Assembly: GCA_905236755.1 (NCBI GenBank)
Contig: CAJOCR010000012.1
Location: 124,001 to 188,000 of the forward strand
Length of the DNA: 64,000 nucleotides
Direction: 5' to 3'
Source: an uncultured Prevotella sp.
Lineage (GTDB): Bacteria > Bacteroidota > Bacteroidia > Bacteroidales > Bacteroidaceae
Shown: positions 8,926 to 16,978 of the stretch, one piece after another
Numbering within the stretch: the first letter of the stretch is position 1
How the letters are laid out: every line of letters starts with the position of its first letter
The notes under the pieces: generated by a model
The model's database searches: none
Seen by the model: the letters and a program-made list of their open reading frames with translations, nothing else
What the model was told of the DNA's origin: nothing
Translations under genes and position numbers: made by a program

Positions 8926-8956
8926 TTTGTACTTTTCATACTTAATAGTATCTTTG
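8926..8956 (+). promoter_or_regulatory. Promoter of the OPT transporter gene
   Basis: TTTG at 8926-8929, a 19-bp spacer and TATCTTTG at 8949-8956; the coding start is 41 bases beyond the -7 box. Confidence 0.8.
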
Positions 8957-8996
8957 CAAGCAAAATTATTACAAAAAACACAATATCCGTACGAAA

Positions 8997-10988
8997 ATGG
9001 AAGAAAAAAAGAGAGAGGCAATAGAGTTGCCAGAGAACGCCTTCAGAGAACTCAAGGAAGGCGAAGAATATGAACCTGTGATGAAACCATCACAAGTATA
9101 TCCAGAAGTAAATAGCTGGTCGGTTACATGGGGACTTCTTATGGTTGTCCTTTTCTCGGCAGCAGCAGCTTATCTTGGACTTAAGGTAGGACAGGTTTTT
9201 GAAGCAGCCATTCCTATAGCCATCATAGCTATTGGCTTGTCATCGGCAACCAAACGCAATAATGCTATGGGCGAGAATGTTATTATTCAGTCTATAGGTG
9301 CTTGCTCTGGGGCTGTTGTAGCAGGAGCAATCTTTGTGTTGCCAGCAATATACATGCTCGACCTTGAAGCTTCTTTCTTTAAGGTGTTCCTTGCCTCTGC
9401 CTTAGGCGGTATCTTAGGAATATTGTTCCTTATTCCATTCCGCAAATACTTTGTGAAAGACATGCATGGTAAATATCCTTTCCCTGAAGCAACAGCAACC
9501 ACTCAGGTACTTGTTTCTGGCGAAAAGGGAGGCAGTCAGGCTAAACCACTTCTTTTTGCAGGTCTTATAGGTGGTCTATACGATTTTGTTGTATCAACCT
9601 TTGGCTTATGGAACGAGAATTTCACAAGCCGCGTATGCGGATGGGGGCAACAGTTAGCCGATAATGCTAAACTGGTGTTCAAGGTAAACACAGGTTCTGC
9701 CGTATTTGGTTTAGGCTATATCATCGGTTTGAAATATGCAACTATCATCACTCTTGGCTCGTTGGCTGTATGGTGGCTCATAGTACCAGGAATGGCTCTC
9801 ATCTTTCCTGATACCATTCTCAACCAATGGAATCCTGATATTACAACAGCCGTTGGTTCTATGAGTGCCGAAGAGATTTTTACTAACTATGCTCGTAGCA
9901 TTGGTATTGGCGGTATTGCCATGGCGGGTATCATTGGTATTGTAAAAAGCTGGGGAATAATAAAGAGTGCTGTTGGTCTTGCTGCCCGTGAGATGAAAGG
10001 CACAGGCGCAGCCGATAAAGATGTTATCCGTACACAACGCGATATCTCTTTCAAGATTATAGCTATTGGCAGTATTCTTGTATTACTCATCACCTATGGA
10101 TTCTTCTTTGCAGGTGTGATGAACTTCAACCTCTTGCATGCAACCGTAGCCATCTTACTTGTAGCCATAATAGCATTCCTTTTCACAACTGTTGCAGCCA
10201 ACGCTATTGCTATTGTAGGAAGCAACCCTGTTAGTGGTATGACTCTTATGACCTTGATTTTGGCAAGTGTTGTTATGGTTGCTGTTGGTTTGAAGGGAAC
10301 AGCAGGTATGCTTGCAGCTTTGCTCATGGGTGCTGTAGTATGTACTGCCTTGAGTATGGCAGGCAGCTTCATTACCGACCTAAAGATTGGTTATTGGCTT
10401 GGTACAACACCAAAGAAACAGGAAACATGGAAATTCCTTGGTACTATTGTTTCGGCAGCAACTGTTGCAGGTGTAATGATTCTGCTCAATAAGACATACG
10501 GTTTCAAGAGCGACGCCTTAGCAGCACCACAGGCACATGCTATGGCTGCAGTTATTGATCCTTTGATGAATGGTCAGGGAGCACCATGGCTTCTCTATGG
10601 TATAGGAGCCGTTCTTGCACTTGTTCTCGACCGCTGCAAGATTCCAGCCTTGGCATTTGCTTTAGGTATGTTCATTCCTATTCAGCTTAATGTGCCTCTC
10701 GTTATCGGCGGAGCAGTAAACTGGTTTGTTACCACACGTTCTAAAGACGAGAATGTGAACAAGGCACGTGGCGAAAAGGGAACCTTGCTTGCAAGTGGAT
10801 TTATTGCCGGAGGTGCCTTGATGGGTGTAGTAAGCGCATTACTTAAATTTGGAGGTTTCGAATTCAACTACGAATCATGGTGGCAGAACAACCTTAGCGA
10901 GTTGCTGTCGTTGGCTGCTTACCTGTTGTTGATAACCTACTTCATCCTTGCAACCCGTCCTTCAAAGAACGAACTTCAAAACGATTAA
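8997..10988 (+). CDS. OPT family oligopeptide transporter
   Basis: A 663-residue polytopic inner-membrane protein of the OPT superfamily, which takes up peptides and, in some members, metal-ligand complexes using the proton gradient. A short charged N-terminus is followed by about 14-16 hydrophobic segments. Family features visible include the early GLKVGQVFEAAIPIAI region, the KYPFPEATATTQVLV segment and VGSNPVSGMTLMT. Start MEEKKREAIELP follows a good promoter. Its 3' end overlaps the convergent helicase gene by 47 bp, so the two mRNAs are antisense over that interval. Confidence 0.93.
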   Translation: MEEKKREAIELPENAFRELKEGEEYEPVMKPSQVYPEVNSWSVTWGLLMVVLFSAAAAYLGLKVGQVFEAAIPIAIIAIGLSSATKRNNAMGENVIIQSIGACSGAVVAGAIFVLPAIYMLDLEASFFKVFLASALGGILGILFLIPFRKYFVKDMHGKYPFPEATATTQVLVSGEKGGSQAKPLLFAGLIGGLYDFVVSTFGLWNENFTSRVCGWGQQLADNAKLVFKVNTGSAVFGLGYIIGLKYATIITLGSLAVWWLIVPGMALIFPDTILNQWNPDITTAVGSMSAEEIFTNYARSIGIGGIAMAGIIGIVKSWGIIKSAVGLAAREMKGTGAADKDVIRTQRDISFKIIAIGSILVLLITYGFFFAGVMNFNLLHATVAILLVAIIAFLFTTVAANAIAIVGSNPVSGMTLMTLILASVVMVAVGLKGTAGMLAALLMGAVVCTALSMAGSFITDLKIGYWLGTTPKKQETWKFLGTIVSAATVAGVMILLNKTYGFKSDALAAPQAHAMAAVIDPLMNGQGAPWLLYGIGAVLALVLDRCKIPALAFALGMFIPIQLNVPLVIGGAVNWFVTTRSKDENVNKARGEKGTLLASGFIAGGALMGVVSALLKFGGFEFNYESWWQNNLSELLSLAAYLLLITYFILATRPSKNELQND

Positions 10989-13692
10989 GTAATGGACGCA
11001 TAAAACGCGTTATATTTCTTTCCTGAGGCTGATTGTGATAGTCCATCCGTATGGTTGACTGCATCACAATCAGCCTTTTCTTTGCTCGTGTCATAGCAAC
11101 ATAAAACTTTCGGGCGTCTTCAGCCACCATCTGTGGATTGTTCTGACTGAAATAATTAGGATAACGTCCTTCTATAGCATCAAAGATAATCACATTATCA
11201 AACTCAAGTCCCTTGGCTTTATGAACAGTAGTAACGAAAATCTTATCATCAATAGCTGAACTATTACACAAGTCGGCTTCTTTTAATGTGTTCATCTCCA
11301 TAAAATGATGCTGCAACTGTGTGATGAGTGCATGTTCTTTTTGCTCATCAATAAGTTCAGAACCAAGATAGCCTGTTATATAATGCAACAGCGGAATGTG
11401 TTCGATAATGTCTTCCTCAACTAATTTGCTATACACCTCTTGCAGTTCTGATACAACAGAAGAACCTAAGGTATATAACTGAACAGAAGAACGATCGTAT
11501 ATCTCCTGATAGTTTCTTCGCAAAGCCTCAACACGGGTTGTAACCCTTTTCTGCAGCATAAACTCCTGCTGCTGCGGAATAAACTCTTTTGCTTTCTGAT
11601 AACAATAGTTCACCACAGAACGGGTAGCATTTACATCGGCATCGGCAAGATGACTGTTTTCGCCTTCAAGATTAAAATACTCAAGAAGGTATTTAAGCTT
11701 ATATTGTCGAAGTGAAGGTTCAAGTCGCCTCACGAGACGGAGAGAATCAAAATACTTGTTCTCACGTAAGGAAGGAGTAAGACTTTTGTTTATTGTTTCT
11801 GGAAGATACCTCTTGAGATTGTTCTTTAGAATATTAATATCATAATCGGCATTATGTCCTAAGAGAACATCATTTCCCGCATAAGAAAGGAAAGCCTTCA
11901 AAGCCTCTTCATGAGTCATAAGCTGCTGATGCTTGCGCTCTTCAATTATTGGGTTTACGATATCACCAAGCATAGCAGGAATCTCCTTGTCGGTTTCTAT
12001 ATACAACGAGAGTTCGCTTCCTGGTACTACCTCTCCCCTACGAATCTTTACAGCAGCTATCTGCAGAATATCATCTTCGAAGACATCAAGTCCTGTTGTC
12101 TCGGTATCAAAGATAACTATCTCTTCGTTTTCATAAGCCTCGGCAAAGGCTTCTATATAAGTAGAATCCTTAAACTGTAGGAAATCAAGAGGAAGCATAG
12201 CCCTGTTCATGCACGAGCGCACGAAGTTTCTACTTGCAGTATTTGTTTCAAACACATGCAAGCCTTTAAGAAGTCGTGACCATGCAATAAAATTATTCTC
12301 GTTATCAAGAATGGCAAGATGCGAAAAAAGAACCTTCACACCTGGTGAAGAAAACAAATCTTCGCCCGACACCTTGAAATGAGAAATGCCCTTTGCCGTA
12401 AGTTCCTTACTTACAAAATCGGCATCTTTATTTGAGTTGACAATAATGGCTGTTGTATCGTCTGGATAGCTTTTTTCCAGATGTTGAGCTATCTGGGCTG
12501 CATCGTAGAACTCTGTCTCAACAGTTGTTGATTGAGCTATAACAAGTTCATTACCTATTGTCGTGGGCTCATAGGTTGTTGAAGGAAGCAAAGCCTTGTC
12601 AATCTTCAACACCTCGGCAGCATAGCGATTAAAGATATCAAGAAGATATTTTGGTGAACGATGGTTTGTTGAAAGCTGATGAACACATCCCTCGCAACGC
12701 TTTTTTAGGAAATCGAGTGTTGAGAGTTTTGCACCCATAAACGAGAAGATTGCCTGATGCTCGTCGCCTAAATACAGAATAACAGATTTATCGCTCTTCG
12801 TTTCCCTATAATCAGCATATATTCCGTCTATAATGGCAAGCTGCATAGGATTTAAATCCTGAACCTCGTCAATCTGTATCCACGGATAGCGCTTTATCTC
12901 TACTTCATCAGCCACACCATGATAGTTTCCTTTAAGAGCATCGTATGTAAAAAGAAGCAAATCCTCGAAATCAATAAGATGATTCTCCTTCTTATAATCT
13001 TCAAACTTATGAGCAAATCGCATTTTTCTCAGCAACTCACGAATAATCTTCTGCGAGCCAACATCGTAAGCGTCGCTATGCGAAATATCCATATACAAAT
13101 CATAATGATCATATATGTCAACCATAGCCCGTGCATCAAAGGCCATTCGCTGAATCTGACAAATAGTCTTCATAGCCTTTATGTCATCACTATTTATGCA
13201 GTCAGCATGCAGGCGCAATTCCTTTGGATGCGCATAACGAATCTGATACATAAAATGTGATAGGAAAATATACTCCATATACTCTTGCTTCTTTTTATAA
13301 TTAGAAGCAACCATATACTCATCCTCCTCGGTATAGCGCGAAAGAATACTTATTGCATCTTCTTCATCTATAATAGAGGTCTCTGCAGGAATGAGGCCTG
13401 CATCAAAAAGAAACTTACTACAGAACCTATGCACATTTCCAACGAACACATTTCCTACATCCTCGTCGTCAATATTCTCATGAATACGTTCCTGCATACC
13501 ACGGGCAGCACGATTAGTAAAGGTCAAACAAAGCATGTCTTCATAAGGCACACCCTGCTTGTGAGCCTTACGAATACGTTCGGTCAGAATCTGAGTCTTG
13601 CCACATCCCGGAGGAGCCAGCACAAGATGATAACCTTCATTAATATCAATTACCTCTTGTTGAGAGGCATCAGGAGTAAAAGTATCTTTCAT
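10942..13692 (-). CDS. UvrD/PcrA-type helicase with embedded DnaQ-like exonuclease domain
   Basis: A 916-residue SF1A helicase. Residues 1-about 480 carry the ATPase: Walker A APPGCGKTQ, motif Ia CLTFTNRAARGM, motif II QIDEVQDLN, and GDEHQAIFSF. At about 525-700 a complete DEDDh 3'-5' exonuclease is inserted: FDTETTGLD (D,E), LLGHNADYDI (D) and HLADADVNAT (H,D). The C-terminal helicase part resumes with TTVHKAKGLEFDNV and FYVAMTRAKKRL. The fusion suggests unwinding coupled to strand degradation in repair; the exact role is unknown. Start MKDTFTPDASQQE was chosen because a near-perfect promoter (minus, 13729-13699) ends only 6 bases upstream. The 3' end overlaps the OPT gene by 47 bp. Confidence 0.9.
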   Translation of the reverse strand: MKDTFTPDASQQEVIDINEGYHLVLAPPGCGKTQILTERIRKAHKQGVPYEDMLCLTFTNRAARGMQERIHENIDDEDVGNVFVGNVHRFCSKFLFDAGLIPAETSIIDEEDAISILSRYTEEDEYMVASNYKKKQEYMEYIFLSHFMYQIRYAHPKELRLHADCINSDDIKAMKTICQIQRMAFDARAMVDIYDHYDLYMDISHSDAYDVGSQKIIRELLRKMRFAHKFEDYKKENHLIDFEDLLLFTYDALKGNYHGVADEVEIKRYPWIQIDEVQDLNPMQLAIIDGIYADYRETKSDKSVILYLGDEHQAIFSFMGAKLSTLDFLKKRCEGCVHQLSTNHRSPKYLLDIFNRYAAEVLKIDKALLPSTTYEPTTIGNELVIAQSTTVETEFYDAAQIAQHLEKSYPDDTTAIIVNSNKDADFVSKELTAKGISHFKVSGEDLFSSPGVKVLFSHLAILDNENNFIAWSRLLKGLHVFETNTASRNFVRSCMNRAMLPLDFLQFKDSTYIEAFAEAYENEEIVIFDTETTGLDVFEDDILQIAAVKIRRGEVVPGSELSLYIETDKEIPAMLGDIVNPIIEERKHQQLMTHEEALKAFLSYAGNDVLLGHNADYDINILKNNLKRYLPETINKSLTPSLRENKYFDSLRLVRRLEPSLRQYKLKYLLEYFNLEGENSHLADADVNATRSVVNYCYQKAKEFIPQQQEFMLQKRVTTRVEALRRNYQEIYDRSSVQLYTLGSSVVSELQEVYSKLVEEDIIEHIPLLHYITGYLGSELIDEQKEHALITQLQHHFMEMNTLKEADLCNSSAIDDKIFVTTVHKAKGLEFDNVIIFDAIEGRYPNYFSQNNPQMVAEDARKFYVAMTRAKKRLIVMQSTIRMDYHNQPQERNITRFMRPLLNRFEVRSLKDGLQG

Positions 13693-13698
13693 AACACA

Positions 13699-13729
13699 CA
13701 AAGATATATTTTTTCTGACACAATTGCAA
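13699..13729 (-). promoter_or_regulatory. Promoter of the helicase gene
   Basis: On the minus strand, TTG (13729-13727), a 20-bp spacer and TATCTTTG (13706-13699). Transcription would start almost at the ATG (13692). Confidence 0.78.
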
Positions 13730-13745
13730 TTTTTACGCAATTTTT

Positions 13746-13789
13746 TATCCTAAACTCATCCAAAGCGCATCCAAAAGGCATCCAAAAGG
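13746..13789 (+). repeat. 11-bp tandem array, copy 2
   Basis: Four abutting 11-bp units: TATCCTAAACT, CATCCAAAGCG, CATCCAAAAGG, CATCCAAAAGG. It has the same layout as the arrays at 3845, 22918 and 51969, with TCG replaced by CCA. It lies in the roughly 300-bp gap between the helicase gene and the small ORF at 13995; the rest of that gap is A+T-rich with nothing else recognised before the promoter at 13898. Confidence 0.85.
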
Positions 13790-13897
13790 AAAACAATAAG
13801 AAAAGAGAAAGCCTCTCATAAATCACAAATTTTTACGTTAATATAATCAAACAAAACTATCACTAATACAAAAATCATTAAAAAACAGCTCAAACAC

Positions 13898-13928
13898 TTG
13901 ACACGCATAAATATTATTGTTATGTTTG
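13898..13928 (+). promoter_or_regulatory. Promoter of the 35-residue ORF
   Basis: TTG at 13898-13900, a 20-bp spacer and TATGTTTG at 13921-13928. The implied 5' leader is about 60 bases and contains CCCT and AGGG words able to pair in a small hairpin (about 13933-13950). Confidence 0.78.
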
Positions 13929-13994
13929 TAGTCCCTCTCTATTTTAGGGTGGGTATAATAAATCTATCACATATAAACCTTTAACCGCGAAAAA

Positions 13995-14102
13995 ATGAAT
14001 TTAAGTAAGACAAGAACCCAAAACATCTACAAGGAGTATGTTACTCCAAAGAAAGATGAACACGATGTACAGATACTCGGAGGCGAGTACTGGTACAATT
14101 GA
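13995..14102 (+). CDS. 35-residue small protein or leader peptide
   Basis: An ATG-to-TGA frame of 36 codons. The peptide starts MNLSKTRTQN and ends EYWYN; it is hydrophilic, with a basic N-terminal half, an acidic DEHD cluster, and a C-terminal GGEYWYN rich in aromatic residues. It has no signal peptide or membrane segment. It is preceded by a near-consensus promoter and followed within 16 bases by a hairpin and then a terminator, so it forms a complete transcription unit. I do not recognise the family. It may be a functional small protein; alternatively it is a leader peptide controlling read-through into the GH97 gene, because both hairpins lie between it and that gene. Confidence 0.7.
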   Translation: MNLSKTRTQNIYKEYVTPKKDEHDVQILGGEYWYN

Positions 14103-14117
14103 TGATGAATGATATAT

Positions 14118-14189
14118 GAAGTCTTCTTTTTTTTCCAAATAAAAGACTTCTACTACGAGATGAGGCAGCTACAAAAGGCTGCTTTTTTT
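14118..14189 (+). terminator. Tandem hairpins ending the small-ORF transcript
   Basis: The first hairpin is a perfect 8-bp stem, GAAGTCTT (14118-14125) with AAGACTTC (14143-14150), and a T-rich loop. The second is GCAGC (14165-14169) with GCTGC (14178-14182) followed by seven T, a typical intrinsic terminator. The GH97 start lies 62 bases farther on, so the pair could act as an attenuator. Confidence 0.75.
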
Positions 14190-14250
14190 GTATCTCAACA
14201 AGAAAATATTCAAGCTGTTTTTTCGTTTATATAATATAAACAGAGATAAA

Positions 14251-16779
14251 ATGATTAGAAAACTACTTTTTGCCATCGTTCTCTTAGCATCAATAACTGC
14301 AAGAGCAACAGACTACACCATTTGTTCGCCAGACGGCCGTTTGATTGTAACCATCTCAGATGAAGGAGGAAAAGCCTCATACAAAGCCTCTTTCGATGGT
14401 TACGATGTTATAACTCCATCACTTCTGGGAATAAATGCCAACTATGCCGATTTTACACAAGGACTGAAAATCGTTAATGCTACTGAAAGCAAAATCAACA
14501 AGAGTTATGATATGACCCGCATAAAGACAAGTCATATCAACTATCAAGCCAACCAGATAAAACTTGAACTTGTAAACGAAAAGAATCTGCCTTTACAGAT
14601 TGTCTTCAACGTAAGCAACAACAATATTGCCTATCGTTACCTGTTACCTCGTCCTGAAGCAAACAACCCAAAGGTGGCAGTAGTAAACTACGAAACAAGT
14701 AGTTTTCAGTTTCCTTCTGCAACAACCACCTTCCTAACCCCTCAGATAACCCCTATGACAGGTTGGGAGCGTACCAAGCCATCTTATGAAGAAGACTATA
14801 AAGCCGACAAGCCTCTTTCTACCCCATCGCAGTTTGGCGTTGGCTACACCTTCCCATGTCTTTTCAAGATTCCTTCAGAGAAAGAAACACTATGGGCTTT
14901 GGTAAGCGAAACAGGCGTAACAAGTGCCTATTGCGGTAGTAGATTAAGTGACTGGGATGCAGAAAAAGGCTATACCGTTACCTATCCACAGGAAGGCGAA
15001 GCTAATGGTTGGGGAAGCAATACGGTAGCCATTCCTCTTCCAGGCGAAACACCATGGCGCACCATCACCATTGGCAATTCCCTAAAACCAATTGTAGAGA
15101 CAACTATACCATACGACGTAGTAGAACCGCTATACGAACCTAAATACACCTATAAGCCAGGACGCTACACATGGAGTTGGCTCATTTGGCAGGACAACAG
15201 CATAAACTACAACGATCAGAAAGAGTATATAGACCTTGCTGCCAAGATGGGTTACGAATATGTGTTAGTAGATAACTTCTGGGACACACAGATTGGATAC
15301 GACAAGATAGAGGAACTATCTAAATATGCACAAAACAAGGGCGTTCATCTTATGCTGTGGTATTCAAGTAATGGTGTTGAAAACGACGCCCCACAAGGTC
15401 CGCGAAACATTATGAACAACTCCATAGCTCGCAAGAAAGAAATGAAATGGATGCAAAAGATTGGAGTTAAAGGCATAAAAGTTGATTTCTTTGGTGGCGA
15501 CAAGCAACACACCATGCAACTATACGAAGACATTCTAAGCGATGCCAACGAATATGGCCTGCAAGTAGTATTCCATGGTTGCACCCTACCAAGAGGATGG
15601 GAACGCATGTATCCAAACTTCGTGGCTTCAGAAGCATGCTTGGCAAGCGAGAACGTGTATTTCAGCGACTATCACGCCAAACAAGAAGGCTTTGAAATGA
15701 CCATGCATCCCTTTGCACGCAACACCGTAGCAAGTTTCGACTGGGGAGGCGTCATCATGAACCGTTACATGAGTAAAGACAATAAGAGTCGTCATCAAAG
15801 AGTAACAAGCGATGTGTTTGAAATGGCAACAGCCATAACAAACCAAACAAGCATAAACTGTGTAGAAGTAACTCCAAATGGTATCGATAATCTTAAGAAC
15901 TTCGAAATAGAATGGCTTAAGCAGATTCCAACCACATGGGACGAAACACGTTTTATTGATGGTTACCCAACAAAATATGCCGTTATTGCCCGTAGAACAG
16001 GCGAAAAATGGTATGTAGGAGGTATTAACGGAACAGACAAGCCTATAACCCTCACTCTCGATCTCGATATGCTGGCAGGCAAAAAGGTAAAATACCTCTT
16101 CGACCAAAAGAAAAACAAAAACGCTCTATGGTCAGAACCTGCCGCAAAAGAAATAACTATCAACAAGAATGGAAAGATAACCGTAACCATACAACCTATG
16201 GGCGGTATCATTCTTAATCAACCAAACGTATCATCACAAAAATCAAAGATTATGTTAGAAAACGAAGTATTAAAGGCTATTCACGAGCGCAGAAGCATTC
16301 GTCGTTTCAAACCAGAACAAGTAACCGATGAAGAACTGCAAACCGTTCTTGAAGCAGGAACATGGGCACCTACAGGTCATGGCACTCAGGCACCATTCAT
16401 AGTAGCTGTTCAGAATAAAGAACAAATAGAAACCCTCTCAAAAATCAATGGCGAGATTATGGGCGTAACCTCTGACCCTTATTATGGCGCACCTACATTA
16501 GTACTTGTATTTGCACCTAAGGACAACGAAAACAACTATCGTGACGGCTCGCTTGTTCTCGGTACTATGATGCTTGCAGCCCATTCTATCGGTTTGTCAA
16601 GCTGCTGGATAAACCGCGTTGACAGTATGTCAGAGCGTGAAGATATCAAAAAACTGATGAAGGAATGGGGACTGCCCGAAGGCCTTATCGGTATTGGCAG
16701 TCTTGCTTTAGGCTACGCCTCATCTCACCCCAAAACAGTAAAAGCACGTAAGGACGATTACTACAGAGTATTCAAATAA
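14251..16779 (+). CDS. GH97 glycosidase fused in frame to a nitroreductase
   Basis: An 842-residue frame with two unrelated halves. Residues 1-about 655 are a GH97 family glycosidase: signal peptide MIRKLLFAIVLLASITARA, an N-terminal beta-sandwich, and a TIM barrel with GIKVDFFGGD and VASEACLASE. The Asp in IKVDFF suggests the retaining alpha-galactosidase-like branch over the inverting SusB branch, by recalled family comparison. Residues 668-842 are an FMN nitroreductase (RRSIRRFKPEQV, GTWAPTGHGTQAPF, GIGSLALGYAS). The linker after GGIILNQ is unstructured and the nitroreductase begins at an in-frame ATG (16252), as if a stop codon had been lost. Sec export would be odd for an FMN enzyme, so an internal start is plausible. 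Confidence 0.88.
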   Translation: MIRKLLFAIVLLASITARATDYTICSPDGRLIVTISDEGGKASYKASFDGYDVITPSLLGINANYADFTQGLKIVNATESKINKSYDMTRIKTSHINYQANQIKLELVNEKNLPLQIVFNVSNNNIAYRYLLPRPEANNPKVAVVNYETSSFQFPSATTTFLTPQITPMTGWERTKPSYEEDYKADKPLSTPSQFGVGYTFPCLFKIPSEKETLWALVSETGVTSAYCGSRLSDWDAEKGYTVTYPQEGEANGWGSNTVAIPLPGETPWRTITIGNSLKPIVETTIPYDVVEPLYEPKYTYKPGRYTWSWLIWQDNSINYNDQKEYIDLAAKMGYEYVLVDNFWDTQIGYDKIEELSKYAQNKGVHLMLWYSSNGVENDAPQGPRNIMNNSIARKKEMKWMQKIGVKGIKVDFFGGDKQHTMQLYEDILSDANEYGLQVVFHGCTLPRGWERMYPNFVASEACLASENVYFSDYHAKQEGFEMTMHPFARNTVASFDWGGVIMNRYMSKDNKSRHQRVTSDVFEMATAITNQTSINCVEVTPNGIDNLKNFEIEWLKQIPTTWDETRFIDGYPTKYAVIARRTGEKWYVGGINGTDKPITLTLDLDMLAGKKVKYLFDQKKNKNALWSEPAAKEITINKNGKITVTIQPMGGIILNQPNVSSQKSKIMLENEVLKAIHERRSIRRFKPEQVTDEELQTVLEAGTWAPTGHGTQAPFIVAVQNKEQIETLSKINGEIMGVTSDPYYGAPTLVLVFAPKDNENNYRDGSLVLGTMMLAAHSIGLSSCWINRVDSMSEREDIKKLMKEWGLPEGLIGIGSLALGYASSHPKTVKARKDDYYRVFK

Positions 16780-16809
16780 TTTAAGCTTCACTTGCTCAAT
16801 AGATAAATG

Positions 16810-16840
16810 GAGTTAGAGGAAGTTAGAAGAAGATAAAAGA
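16810..16840 (-). repeat. Short 10-bp-period repeat
   Basis: On the minus strand the words TTTTATCTTC, TTCTAACTTC and CTCTAACTCC follow at 10-bp intervals. The motif matches the longer array at 40288-40327. Confidence 0.55.
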
Positions 16841-16894
16841 CAATTGAATTATAGTTCGAGTTATTGCAAACAAGCAATACTTGGAAAAATAAAT

Positions 16895-16934
16895 AAAACT
16901 CCTGCGCCAAACACAAACGGCACAGGAGTTTTTG
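16895..16934. terminator. Bidirectional intrinsic terminator
   Basis: AAAACTCCTG-C-GCC pairs with GGC-A-CAGGAGTTTTT around a 10-base loop. It lies between the GH97 fusion and the convergent large secreted gene. Confidence 0.85.
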
Positions 16935-16978
16935 TGTTTCTGACACTCTCATCAGAAACTAAGGATATCATGAAAAGT

